From: Xanthoparmelia taractica
Lineage: Eukaryota > Ascomycota > Lecanoromycetes > Lecanorales > Parmeliaceae
Assembly: GCA_033085395.1 (NCBI GenBank)
Contig: JANQBS010000031.1
Coordinates: 186,001 to 250,000 of the forward strand
Reading direction: 5' to 3'
DNA: 64,000 bases
Positions 21,442 through 32,910 of this stretch are shown here, piece after piece. How positions within the stretch are numbered: the stretch's first letter is position 1; each line of letters starts with the position of its first letter. The notes under the pieces were generated by a model. It did no database searches. It saw nothing but the letters and a program-made list of their open reading frames with translations, and was not told where the DNA came from. The position numbers and the translations under genes were made by a program.

Positions 21442-24358
21442 GTTTATTGATGTTCAGAATGGCGGGCTCACACGTCGAGGCCTTGCTGGATTGCTCCGCG
21501 ACCTGACGGAGTGGCGACGATGTTATGGTAGTAGTATGCTCATGTGGAGCTCAGATTGGGGTAATACCGTAGTACAGATAGTGCAAATGTAAAGGGTGGA
21601 AGAGTGGGGGAAGAGGGTAAGACTTGTGATTTGCGGCCGAGTGTAGTTGGAGCGGGTCGATTTGTTTTTGCGCTTGATAAGACGAAGCCCCCTGCGTAGA
21701 TCACGGGAGATGAGGCACAAGGGAAAGTGAATCTTACATATCCTCAAATCATCGTTTAACAATTAATAGTGAAAGTAAAAGGCTTGTTTCTCTTCCTCTT
21801 CCTCTAACGAAGTACTTTTCCTGTATTGTACTCCATATTGTTTTGATGCGTGGAAAAGATGGATGGAGCTTAGTGAATGCACAGACCCCCATCAATCCAC
21901 GGCTCCTTCGAGGGGCCATTCAGCGATTCTGACGAGACAAGTAAATGCTCGGTCGACATAACGATGGGCTTGATGATGAGGGACTTTGATTGGTGTGATG
22001 GCGCTCAATCGGAAAGCTTGGGCAATACCAGAGTGTCCGTATTTACTGCAGGCACAACCGTGATCCTCGCTTGGCGTGGGGCAATAGCTTCACACGTTTC
22101 AGCCGTTCAGGAAGGTGAGGGAGCAGTTAAACGAGGCAATCGACGGCCTGCTTTCGTGATCTTCATGATACTTAGATATGGAGTCGAGGTCACAACAATT
22201 ATCTCTTCTCATTATCATTAGAGACCATTTAAGAGCTTTATGATTACTGGCATCTATTACTCTCCAGAAATGCTTCGTCGCTAAAAGTTACGCTAAATTG
22301 ACGGCTTCATAGAGCAAATCTCGCTTCGAACCCCATTTCTCCAAAGGACTGCGACGGTGGTAGCGGCTGATAAGAATGACCATGCGAGATATAGCACGCT
22401 TTCCGTATTGCAAATCTATGTTCAGCAGCTCATCTCATCGCGTCGAGGAACCGGCGTACCGCCGTGCGTGTCTCAGTCAAGTCTTCATGAACCGGGCCAG
22501 CGAGCCAACGGATCCTTTATCACTTTTGCGGCGCCGTATCTTTGGTGCGAGTGTCTATGTTACATGTGTTCAGTGCTCGAGCGGATTTCAGTGACAAATA
22601 CAGTGCCATCTAAGCCACCGTCCCGACCCAACACCATACGGTACAGGCCGGCGTGGACATTGAGCCCTTGTATACTGGCCCGTTCTTGTTTTCGTATTCA
22701 TCGAAGTCCTCACGACCAGAGTCCTTATCAGCACATACCGTCCTGCATTCTCCATGAATCTCTGGAACACCTTTGTGTCGCTCTTCGGACTGATAATGCT
22801 CCGTTGCACCAGCTCGTACTCCGATATCTACGTATAAACGGCGGTTCCAGCTGGATTTTTCAACAGCTAGCGTTACGAGAGCCTCTAGACCAAGATTGTT
22901 AAAAGCAGCGTAGATAACATGATTAACAACGCCTTTGAGCGGCCCTGGAAGAGACACGTGGCCCTCTGACCGAAAATGGGTGTACTGATGAGCGCAGAAG
23001 AAACCAGTATAGTCCCTGGATCTTTAATCAATGCCGACAGGAATCGATCCATCTGTTCCGAGAAATTAGCGGCGGCAGCTCGATCGCCTACCGATGCTGC
23101 GAGGTATCTCAACAGTGTGTCATTGGCCATTTGCTGCTTTCTTACACCTAGACCTTTGAATGCCGCCAGGTCTGGCTACCTAGAGGATGATTTCTGTGAA
23201 AGGTGCCATGATCGCATCAAAAAGACTTGAACCCTTGGACTCCAGAATGGTGCAATGACTGGTTTGCCTATGAGGCATATGATGAGAGAAGATATGCCGG
23301 GTTGGGGGAGAAAATAGAGCACCATCAACGACTGACATAGTCAATAGATGAAAGAGGGAGGCGCACAGCGATGAACAGTATGAAGAAAGATGTGGTGCTT
23401 GCAGATTTCAAAAGAGGGTTTGAAGTCATTCGAGATGAATCAATCATGCTTTAGGTAAGGTCCTGGTGGACTAATAGTCATGGACGCTCCCAGGGGGTAT
23501 AATAGCACGCATGTAGGATGTTCGGCCTTAAGAAATAGAGAAAAAACAGTTGCGCCAGTCTCTCCTAATTTTGTGGCGTTCCGACCAGCTAACGAGACGC
23601 GGTCTACGCCGAGTCTTGTATCATATATTCTGTGCGTGGATGATTGTAATGATAATGAGGGCCAGCTTTGTTGAAGGTATTATGAGCATGGTGCGAGTAC
23701 GCATCTGCTCAAAAGGATTCCTGATTGCTCCACTTTTAGGGGCTATGGATGATTGTTTTTTAATACAGCACGCACTGCAAAGGGATAATCAAAAGAGCAT
23801 TTGGTGGCGCACGGCAGGATCAAATAGTGCTATTGCAAACAAGGTCACAGTTCGCAGGGCCGAGGTGAGCCTCTTTCCGCTTCGTCTTCGGTTTGATTGC
23901 ATTCGTCCGTTGGATCGAAGGGTGGTTCATGTTATATCTGTAGTACCGCATTTGTACTACTTTATCAACTAAATCTTATCCCTCATCAAGGGAAAAGATG
24001 GAAGTAATATCCGAAAAACTTGGCCAATGACAACACCAAAGCCGGCATCTGACTGCCGTAAAGTAGTAGTAGTACTGTGGTAGAGACTTCTCTCTCTCCG
24101 GAATTCTTCGCTTTGATATTTACTTCAGTAGTGATAGTTCTAAATGATGGTGATTGATTTTGATAATCGTCATTATTGAATTTATCATCATTGTTTATTA
24201 TTTGATCATATCAACCTCACCTTACTTATTATATTCGTTTACCGGTGAACCAACATGCTGGAATTTAACTAGCCGGACGAACTGAAGGTTTACCTTAATA
24301 TCTCGCGGAGGTGGCTCAACCAGCGTACCTTAGCTGTGGCTCAATTGGCTTGGCAACA
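21442..24358. other. 2.9-kb region without a recognised gene
   Basis: It includes the ammonium transporter promoter (21442 to about 21900) and the SSK2-type kinase promoter (about 23950-24358, AT-rich, with TAGTAGTAGTACT at about 24063). In between, only short open frames are seen. Two overlapping minus-strand frames at about 22610-23175 look more protein-like than the rest and are listed separately. Confidence 0.5.
22610..23175 (-). pseudogene. Unrecognised protein-like open frames, possibly a gene remnant or spliced gene
   Basis: One minus-strand frame is open for about 96 codons (23175-22885), containing GVRKQQMANDTLLRYLAASV and a hydrophobic LISTPIF segment. A second, overlapping frame is open at 22957-22610, containing VVNHVIYAAFNNLGLEALVT. 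Composition looks protein-like in both. They could be two exons, with an acceptor such as CTCTTCCAG near 22945, or one gene broken by a frameshift. I recognise no family and cannot find a convincing start or end. Confidence 0.2.
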
Positions 24359-27300
24359 ATGGCTGTCGCTACCGAAGGCGCGTATTGCCATATCTCTCCC
24401 AGATCAGATAGAACGCCCGACAAAGCGCGATTCGACGCTCACCGCCTTCCACAGGTGATGGAGGAACGGCCAGATCATTTTCGCCGTGATTCTCGGGGAT
24501 CTGGCTCATCCGACGAGTACTCCGCTCTGACCCACCAAGGACATGAGCTCGCCGTCGACGGTACTAGCGATACCGAAAGCCACAGTCAATTCACCCCGGG
24601 CTCGACTGCCGACGAGCTCACCCCTTTGACTGGCTACTCTTCATCGCAACCCTCATGGAACTCTCAAAAGCAGCATAGGACGAGAGAAGACAGCCTGGGA
24701 GACACACAAAACGTCTCACCCCTGCCCTCAGTGACAAGCTCAAGGCCTCAAAGACCCTCGGCACCCGCTCGAACTCCATCTAGTACCTACAATCCACCCC
24801 GAAAACCTCCTCACTTGCTTTCATACAACTCGACTCGGCATCGTTCATTCTCCGGCACACGGCTCCGGCGGGACCCGAATGCCCAGTATCGAGCTCAAGA
24901 GAAGGCCTACATACAGCAATTACGACAGGATCCATATAATGACCACCTCGATGAGGAGCCGTACACACCCTCTGTGGGTTACAGTACTGACTCCGAGCCT
25001 GACGAAGAGTCCCCTTCGACCGACGTCCACCTAGATACTCATGGAAACTACGATCAAGACACCCAGCTCTTCTATAACAACGATGCTATCCAGCCATCTT
25101 CTGAAGAGCTTCAAGTGCCTGAAAACCGAGAAAGGCTTGAATGGCATAGTATGCTGGCATCTGTGCTGAAAGGAGACGTCGTCAAGCAGGAGAAAGCACG
25201 GCTAATAGGCAACACAGAGCAGAAAGGAGAGGAAGTGCTCAAAAATGAGCTATGGTTGGGTATCAGGGCGAAAGTGTGTGGACGGAATGTATCTGCACAG
25301 AGGCGAATGATAGACGAAGGTCGCGGGGGCATAATTCCGGTCATCGAGGCAATCATCGCATTTCAGGTCAAAGGAGAAACCGAGGTGGGAATGCCAGCGG
25401 CAAAGCAGGTTCTGGATGTCGTACACAAAATTGAACAATGCGAAGGGTTGTTTCCTACGCGAAAAGCTCTTGGGATCGCCTTTGAGCGTGCTGCCTCGAC
25501 TGCATTCGTCGAGAGCTCCGAAGCTGTCATTTCCTGGCACAATACGACAGAAATGATCAATACAGAGCTTGCCGTCTTGCGAGGCTGGGTTGGTAACGAG
25601 GAGTTAGATTTTGCAAAATCGACGACCCAAGCTCCAGATGGATCTGGACTGGCCGACGATTCGACGTTCCTCGAAAGGCTCCATAAAGATGAAGGGCTTA
25701 CGTCTTTGCAAGGTGATGATGAGGGTAAACACAGCATGCTGGTTCCGGTGGCGGAGGTCATCAAGAAAGCCAAGACGACGCTCATCATGAACGCTACTCA
25801 ATTCGCTAAGCGCCATTTACCTCCTTACATTGAGGAATTGTTGACTCTCATCAATTTTCCCTCACGCCTCATCCAAGAGATTATCCGCATGCGACTGAGG
25901 TTTGCGACCAAGATGAAAGATCCAGCCACATTGACACCAATGATGCAAACCTCGATGATCTCGCAATTTCAAATTTTGCTGAAGCTAGCTGTGCGGATTA
26001 AGCATGACTATACTGTTATCTCTCAACCAGAGGCCGGCTGGGAGCTGCCTCCTTGCATCGACGATAATTTCGACCTTGTGGTCCTGGACGCCTTGAAATT
26101 CTACTTTAAGATGTTGAATGCAAAGCTCGTGGGAAATAGGAACACGTTCAAGGAAGCCGAGATTCTCGAACAAGAATGGGACTTCTGCAACGATATAGGA
26201 CGTTTTTTGGAGGGAGGCGATGTCGAAGTCGCCGAACAGTTCAGCGGGCTGACAGCGAAGGCCTTGCAACGTCTCACCACGCACTTCGAGCGAGAACTGA
26301 CAAGGAGACCCGAGGAGAACGCTCTAGACATGGACAGGCGGTACAAACAAATACTGGATTCTGTCAGAGTTCGTCAAAGAAAATTGTTCCGTTTTTCCAG
26401 GCATTTGGGAATCCGCTTCGAGAATGCCACAGAATACAACATTTCCTTGGACAGAGGGCAACTGCAAAGCTTCTACGATTCTCTTATCGATTCGGATCAT
26501 TTCCTCATCTCAAGTCCCGCCTTTCAACACGATGGCATCTTTCTGATAGCATCACCGTCCTTGTACGATCGGCCTAGGGATATTCAGTCACTACTTGGAA
26601 CGTCCTCTCATGGAGACACGAAGGACTTGGAGGTTGGTTCGGGACCGTACGTCTTGATCATCCGGCCGGATGAGCCTTTCTATTGGGAAGGCAAAAAAGT
26701 AGAACTCACGATGCGCGCACCCTCCATGGATATCAGACCTGGTCGCTTGCGTCTTGTGGCAGACGGATCATTACAACGACTACAAAGCGCACGTAACGAT
26801 TTCCTCCAAGCCATAGGTATGAAGCTCGACATCTTGACGGATCTGCGAGCCAACTTGCCAAGGGTAAACATGGAGCTCGGTAAGATCAAAAAGACGGCTT
26901 ATAAGCTTTCGAACACTATCATGGAGAGTGTCGAAATTATCAGGAAGCAGACTGAAGGTCTTGAGAACCAGGAACTCATTCAGACCTGCTTTGCATTCGC
27001 TACGGAATTTGGAAAAAGATCTGTAGCCTACATGGACGTCAACCGACGAATGATGAACAACTTGAAATTGACTAGGCTTGCGCTAGATTGGGTGAGCTTC
27101 ATCTGCGATGATTGTATACCGTCAGACCGAAAGACATTCAAATGGGCAGTGGTTGCTCTTGAGTTCGCCATGATCATGACGACGGGACCAAACATTCTCT
27201 CGATTACCGATGATGAGTTCAAGCGACTACGAACTAAAGTAGCTGGATGTATGTCGCTGCTGATATCACATTTTGATATAATGGGAGCCAAGTCGACGTT

Positions 27301-28582
27301 AGCTGCTCAGGCAGAAAAGCAAAGGTTCGAAGCAGTCGCAGGACAGTTCCGCAAACTGGACACGAGCAGGATGAAGAACGACGCGGAAGCTTCAGAATTT
27401 GTCCGTGAACAATGGCTTGCTCAATTGAGTGAGATTGATGAGGTCAGGAGACAGAAGAACGCAGAACGACAGGCATTGGGCCGTGTTATGGAAGAGTCAA
27501 ACGATGCTGACCGCTCATTGACTTACCTTTCATCATCAGCCACCAATGTCAGCATGCGATGGCAACAAGGACAGTTTGTGGGCGGTGGAACATTTGGATC
27601 GGTGTACGCAGCCATCAACCTTGATACCGGATACCTGATGGCTGTCAAAGAGATCCGACTGCAAGATCCACAGCTGATCCCTACCGTGGCTGGCCAAATC
27701 CGTGATGAGCAGGCAGTTCTCGAGGTCCTCGACCACCCTAACATAGTATCCTACTACGGCATAGAGGTTCACCGAGACAAGGTCTATATCTTTATGGAAT
27801 ACTGCTCTGGGGGTTCCTTGGCCAATCTCCTTGAGCACGGGCGTATCGAGGACGAAACTGTGATCCAGGTTTACGCACTGCAGATGCTAGAAGGGTTGGC
27901 ATATCTCCACCAAGCCGGCATCGCCCATAGGGATATTAAGCCCGAAAGTAAGTGTCATATTGGTCAAGTCCTTTTGACCTGTCGCTAACCACCTATTTTC
28001 ATAGACATTCTGCTTGACCACAATGGCATCATCAAATACGTCGACTTCGGCGCCGCCAAAGTCATTGCCCGCCAAAACAAAACACTCCAGCCTACCAATG
28101 AAGCACCACTCGCCGCCGCAGGCGGGGTCGGTCTTCCTAAAGTTCCTGCAAAGCAAAAGTCCATGACCGGCACTCCAATGTACATGTCCCCTGAGGTCAT
28201 CAAAGGCTCCAACGAAGGCCGTCTCGGTTCGATAGACATATGGTCCCTCGGCTGCGTGATCCTCGAGATGAGCACTGGCCGCCGTCCTTGGGCGAGCCTC
28301 GACAATGAATGGGCCATCATGTACAATATCGCCCAGGGCAACCCGCCGCAGCTGCCCAGTCGAGAGCAGTTGAATGAGCAGGGCATAGAATTCCTCAAGA
28401 GATGCTTCGAGCGCGATCCGAAACGAAGAGCCAGTGCGGCGGAGCTGTTGCAGTGTGATTGGATTAGCACCATCAGGGAACAAGTCGTTCCAAAGGGCAA
28501 CGGAAGCTCCGATGGGAGCAGCAGCGCGCACAGCTCGAGGCAAAACTCGAATCATTGGCGATCAAGCGAGGAAGAGGTTTAG
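24359..28582 (+). CDS. SSK2: MAP kinase kinase kinase of the Ssk2/Ssk22/Wis4 family
   Basis: Two exons, 24359-27947 and 28005-28582, with a 57-nt intron inside the kinase catalytic loop, give 1388 aa. The ATG at 24359 (MAVATEGAYCHISP) is the first in frame; another at 24458 (MEERPDHF) is possible. Residues 1 to about 270 are disordered and Ser/Thr/Pro-rich. The long middle region carries the conserved Ssk2/Wis4 N-terminal block (about residues 275-1000). The C-terminal kinase domain begins near residue 1065 with GQFVGGGTFGSVYAA. It has the ATP lysine in MAVKEIRL, AHRDIKPEN across the splice, VDFGAAKV and GTPMYMSPEVIKG. Family members receive signals from the Ssk1 response regulator and phosphorylate the MAPKK of the Hog1/Sty1 stress pathway in the cytosol. 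Length matches fungal orthologs (about 1300-1500 aa). Confidence 0.94.
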
Positions 28583-30457
28583 AGATCTGTCTTGCGTCAA
28601 GATTTCGACAAAACCCTTACAATGCCAACAGCGTAGACGAGCTAGACTTGCGCGAAAATAGTGCCAAGTATTCGGTGCTTGGTGCAAGGAAATTGCTGTC
28701 TTATACAACCGTTGACTCGTTCGCAATCCACCACCATTGGCCTGCCTAGTCAGACCTATTTGCGCTATATACGCTTTACCATAATGTCCATCCATCCACC
28801 CACCACCACCGTATCCTCGAAACGACGGAGCTTGCGGAGCTCAAGAAAAACTTCTACATCTAAGCATCAATACCTTATTTAGCGCCGTCATCGGAGACGT
28901 TGGCATTGCATTGGTCCAAATTCGTGCTCTTACATGATCGCTCGCTCGCAATTTACTTGTACTCTCTCAGTCGACGCCTCCTCTCTTCTCGAAGCACGAC
29001 ATTGCGGGAGACAATTGTAGAGCCGACCATATATGTATATATGAGGAGGATCGCGGACAGGCTAGCGAAGAACGGAAAGAAGGCAGAATACGTTGCGAGA
29101 AAACTGTGCTGGTAGTTTTCTTAGGGAGTACGAAGTACTCGTACAGTACCTATGTAAGCGGAGGGAGGGGGCGGGGGAGGTGGGCGCTCCAAAGTACTCG
29201 AGTGTACGAGTCCATGCAGCAGCGACGGGAGAGTTGCGCACCCAAGTAAGGCTGGCTGGCTGGCTGGCATACATGATGCATAATGTGCTGTGCTGTGCTG
29301 TGCTGTGATGTGAAATAGCTGCACGACAAAAAACAAAGAGAAAGAACACAACTGTCGATGCACACAATCCGCCAATTCCTTCCTGCTCTTTCCGAAATGA
29401 TGCATTGCCATTGTTAAAAGAGACGGTCTGTGAAAAACGCCACCAAATCTGCGAGGTGAGCTGCATGCCATGCCATGCCATGCCATGCCGTTCCATATGC
29501 ACGCAATGAATGATGCATCGTACAAATCCACAAGCAATCCGCAGATATAATCGATTTGTGTACGAGTACGCGCAGTCAGCGATCCATTGTGCTTGCTCAC
29601 ACGAGAGAAAAAAAAAAAGGGTTTTCATCATTTTGACCAAGTCACTATATCCATATCCTATAATCTCCCCCCCTCCGACTCTGACAGGAGCAGCTGGAAA
29701 AAAAAAAGAGGAAAAGCCCATCCCAAGCCAAGCCATACATCCATCCATCCATCCATTGATGCCAAAGTAATCCACAAGCTAATATGCTCTCTGCTCTCTG
29801 CTCCCTGCTCCCAGCTCCCACTCTCTTCTCCACAAATATGTAATTACAAAAAAAGAAAAAAAAAAAGTGGGCGATTTGATTGATGGATTGATTGATTGAT
29901 TGATTGATTGTAGGCATGCTGTGTGCCCCCGACCTACAAACGAAAAAAGGTTGACGACTAAAGGACAAGACAGGTTTTTGTATGGATGCAAAAAAGGCCC
30001 GCTCAGTCGCCTGTCTGTCCCTAATGTGTACAAGAAAAAGTGAAAACGCCGTTTTGTTGTGTGGGATAGTGTGGTGTGGTATGGTATGGTATGGTATGGG
30101 GGAATCTTCTTTGCGCTGTGTTGTGATCCAGCGCGGAGAAGGAGATGATGATGATAGTCGTACGGTACTGTCATCCAGTGCGAAAAAAATACGATATAGA
30201 TGAGGCCGGAGAGGGTGCTGGTGGTAGTGTAGGGGGGTATCCTTTTTTTCCTGCCCAATCTGACGCCGTGCCGAATATGCTTTGATCTCTGTTGAATAAA
30301 TGCCCGCGGGTAAAAGCCATACTGTAGAAAGGCAGGAAAAAAAAAAAAAAAAAAAAAAGAACACAAAGCGAAGATGCGAAATGCTTGTCATATAATTCCA
30401 TCACCATGACCCCATAACGCATCATGTCATCCTTCGTGTCGACAATCTGTGCTCCGC
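28583..30457. other. Gene-free region between convergent genes, dense in microsatellites
   Basis: 1.9 kb between the 3' ends of the SSK2-type and Rsc7-type genes. It holds short tandem repeats: (GGCT)n at 29250-29268, (TGTGC)n at 29284-29307, (CATGC)n at 29464-29489, (CCAT)n at 29737-29756, (TTGA)n at 29876-29910, (TATGG)n at about 30076-30099, and several A-runs up to about 20 nt (30338-30358). Long overlapping open frames here are low complexity and not genes. Confidence 0.65.
29876..29910. repeat. (TTGA)n microsatellite
   Basis: About eight tetranucleotide units TTGATTGATGGATTGATTGA and onward, with one interruption. It is the longest of the cluster of simple repeats in this intergenic region. 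Confidence 0.85.
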
Positions 30458-32910
30458 TCAGTATCCGCTGCTAGGGGGATATCCTTGCCCTCCCGGCTGG
30501 TGTCCCCACTGTTGTTGTTGCTGCTGCTGGGGTGGAGGTGCCCAGCCCTGCATCCCCGCTTGCTGCGTGGCTGTCGTCTGTTGATGCATGTACTGCTGCT
30601 GACTCGGACTGGCGCTCTGCGGCGGGTACATTGCTCTGACTCCCGCCAACGCTGCAGTTTGCGAGTATCCCCCTGGGCCGCCGGGTATGCCGGGCATAGT
30701 TTGGTAGTTTACGCCTCCGTGCATTGAGCCGCTGCTCTGACTGTGATGGAGCTGCGGTTGCGGATGCCCTTGTTGCGGATGAGGAGATTGGGAGGGGGGT
30801 TGGTGATGGTGGTGTTGTTGTGGTTGCTGTTGCGGTTGAGGTTGAGGTTGGTGTTGTGGTTGCTGCTGCTGTTGCGGCTGTTGTTGTTGTTGAAGGTGCG
30901 GCGGCTGTTGGTGGTGGGAGGAGGGGCTGTATTGAGGCAGGCTGGTGTGATGGGACGAAAGGGGGGATTGTTGAGGTTGTGGGTGTGAGGGTGGGTGACC
31001 CCACATTTGAGACTGCGGAGGATAGCCGTATGGGGACGTTTGTTGACCGTGGCCGGGATAGGAAGAAGAGATTGAGGGGCGGTGTTGTTGCAGATCAGGG
31101 CGCATGGATGGTGGCATGCCGCTGCGGACGGGGGATGGGACGTGAGAGCTTTGATGTTGTTGTTGTTGTTGTTGTTGTTGCTGCTGGTGTGAGTAAGCTT
31201 GTTGGGGGCTCATCAGCTGGGAGGTTTGATGTTGAAGCATAGATTGCGGGTTGGTTCGCATCGTGCTCGACGGCAAGTGTGGGGACTGAGCGGCCATTGG
31301 GCTTTGCTCTATTCCTGGGGGCGATGAGACAGGTGTCTCACGCTCCCGGTGCCAGAGGTCCGTCATGATCTTGCCTCGAGTCGCTCGCTGCTGAGTGAAA
31401 TTCTTGTTGTTCTCTGCTGCATTGGAGGATTGATGCAGCACGTCTGTAATAGGACTGGACTGCGTTTTGTCTTGGTAGGCGGATCCCCCCATTTCCTGCC
31501 TCGGCCGCTGAATGGTTCCGTAAGCTCGCCGCCGGGAGTCGTCGGTCACCGGAGGGATTCCTCCTAAATAACCGTGAGGAAGATTTGGGCTTTCCATGGT
31601 TGGGTCTGCATAGATGATTTCTTGGTGCTGGCCAGGTCCTCCAGGGTCAACAGGATTGTTGTTCTCAAGAGCGGATGCCGCCTCCCTTGCTTTGCCAGCT
31701 CCTGGTCGCTTGTCCCCAGCCATGTCTTCCTCGGTAAAACCCTGCTTGATGGCCTTCGCTTCCCAATAATCGTCTCGAACCCTCCTTCCGTTCTCAATCA
31801 CTCTAGCACCAAATTGGCGGAACATGGACTTTGCAGTGACGATGGCAATCTGCCTCGATCTGTACGAATACGGAAGGATCTCCTGGTGTATCAATTCGTC
31901 CTTCTCTTGTTGGGAAGCAATGATCTTGAACAAAGATCTATTCTTGTTGAAAAGCAGATAAGAGTCCCTGTAGCCTAGAACGCGAGCACACTCCGTTGCC
32001 AGCATGAATCGCTTTTCACGTCTGTGGGCTACGTAGAATGTCCGAATTTTGAATTGACGACCGCCTTGCGGAAAACCTTGCGCGTTGACCTTTGCCTCTC
32101 CCGCACTATCGTATTCCCTCGGTATGTATTCATCCCCTTCCGTGGTCAACTGATCCGTGGTATGATCTCTGACCGTCGGTAATGCCTTGATCACTGTTTT
32201 GCTGGGTGTCGACTTTGGTGGGGACTTTTGGGTTGAGACGCTACTCACGTCTTGAGTAAGACCATGAGACTGGAGTTGCGGAGTCCGTAGCTGGTCTGCG
32301 TTATTTTGTGTTACCTGTTGCGATGATGGAGAAGCTGGCGACTCTGCGGAGAGCTTGGCCTTCGGAGGCCTGCCGCGTTTCTTCGGCTTCTGATCGTCTG
32401 GAAGCCCCGAAGAAAGTCAGCAACTTCTCGTACTATAGTGGACTCACTGCAGGCGATAGACCCGCCATCTCTTTTGTAGAGCGGGCAGCTTGCATTGAAC
32501 GCTTGTGACACATACCATCTTCGGCGCCACCGGCGACGTGATCGCCACTTTGATCTGGCGATCGACTTCTCTTCTGACCTCGAGGACCTACGTGCGCATT
32601 GACTGAAGCCGGGGTCGGTAAAGCCGATCCTATAAAAGGGTGAACAATATCAGCTCATGGTCTCCGAGATTAAAGCAACGGCGACGCAATTTCTCGTGGG
32701 TTGCGTCGAGCAAACATAAATTGAAGGGCGTTGCGGCTGTCGCTAAGAGCAGGGCAAACGGCCTCCAAGCGACGTGGATTGAGTGGAGGGAAATTTACCG
32801 GGCGTGTTCAACGCTGCTGGGTTGATCGTACCCGAAACATCGATCATGTTGCCCCCCATACCATTCATTGACGATGTTGGCGGGTGCGGCGCCGAGTACA
32901 TATTGGCCAT
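30458..32910 (-). CDS. Chromatin-remodelling complex subunit Rsc7/Swp82 family
   Basis: Three exons (32910-32799, 32629-32516, 32397-30458) give 721 aa, starting at ATG 32910 (MANMYSAPHPPTSS). The open frame continues about 18 codons further upstream, but without an ATG, so an extra 5' exon is possible. An AT-hook-like KPKKRGRPPKAK is followed by the Rsc7/Swp82 domain (about residues 165-330): GGRQFKIRTFYVAHRREKRF, ARVLGYRDSYLLFNKNRSLF, ILPYSYRSRQIAIVTAKSMF and VRDDYWEAKAIKQGFTEEDM. The rest is Pro/Gln/Ser/His-rich with a run of ten Gln (31155-31185) and many CAG/CAA stretches. In yeast Rsc7 (Npl6) belongs to RSC and Swp82 to SWI/SNF; moulds have a single such protein, so I give no symbol. 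It acts in the nucleus. It is convergent with the MAPKKK. Confidence 0.92.
31155..31185 (-). repeat. Polyglutamine-coding CAA/CAG tract
   Basis: A run of mainly CAA with CAG codons encodes ten Gln in the C-terminal region of the Rsc7/Swp82-like protein. Further shorter Gln runs lie at about 30513-30530 and 30855-30900. Confidence 0.85.

Noticed and set aside
22318..22345. CGCTTCGAACCCC, like a tRNA T-loop
   Set aside because: The flanking bases on either strand do not pair into a T-stem and no anticodon or acceptor arm is found. No other tRNA or rRNA gene was seen in the window.
29062..30425. Several long minus-strand open frames (up to 248 codons)
   Set aside because: Low-complexity translation of microsatellites and homopolymers between two convergent genes; no conserved sequence.
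30724..31242. 172-codon plus-strand frame rich in Val, Gly and Ala
   Set aside because: Shadow of the CAG/CAA-rich part of the Rsc7/Swp82-like gene on the other strand.
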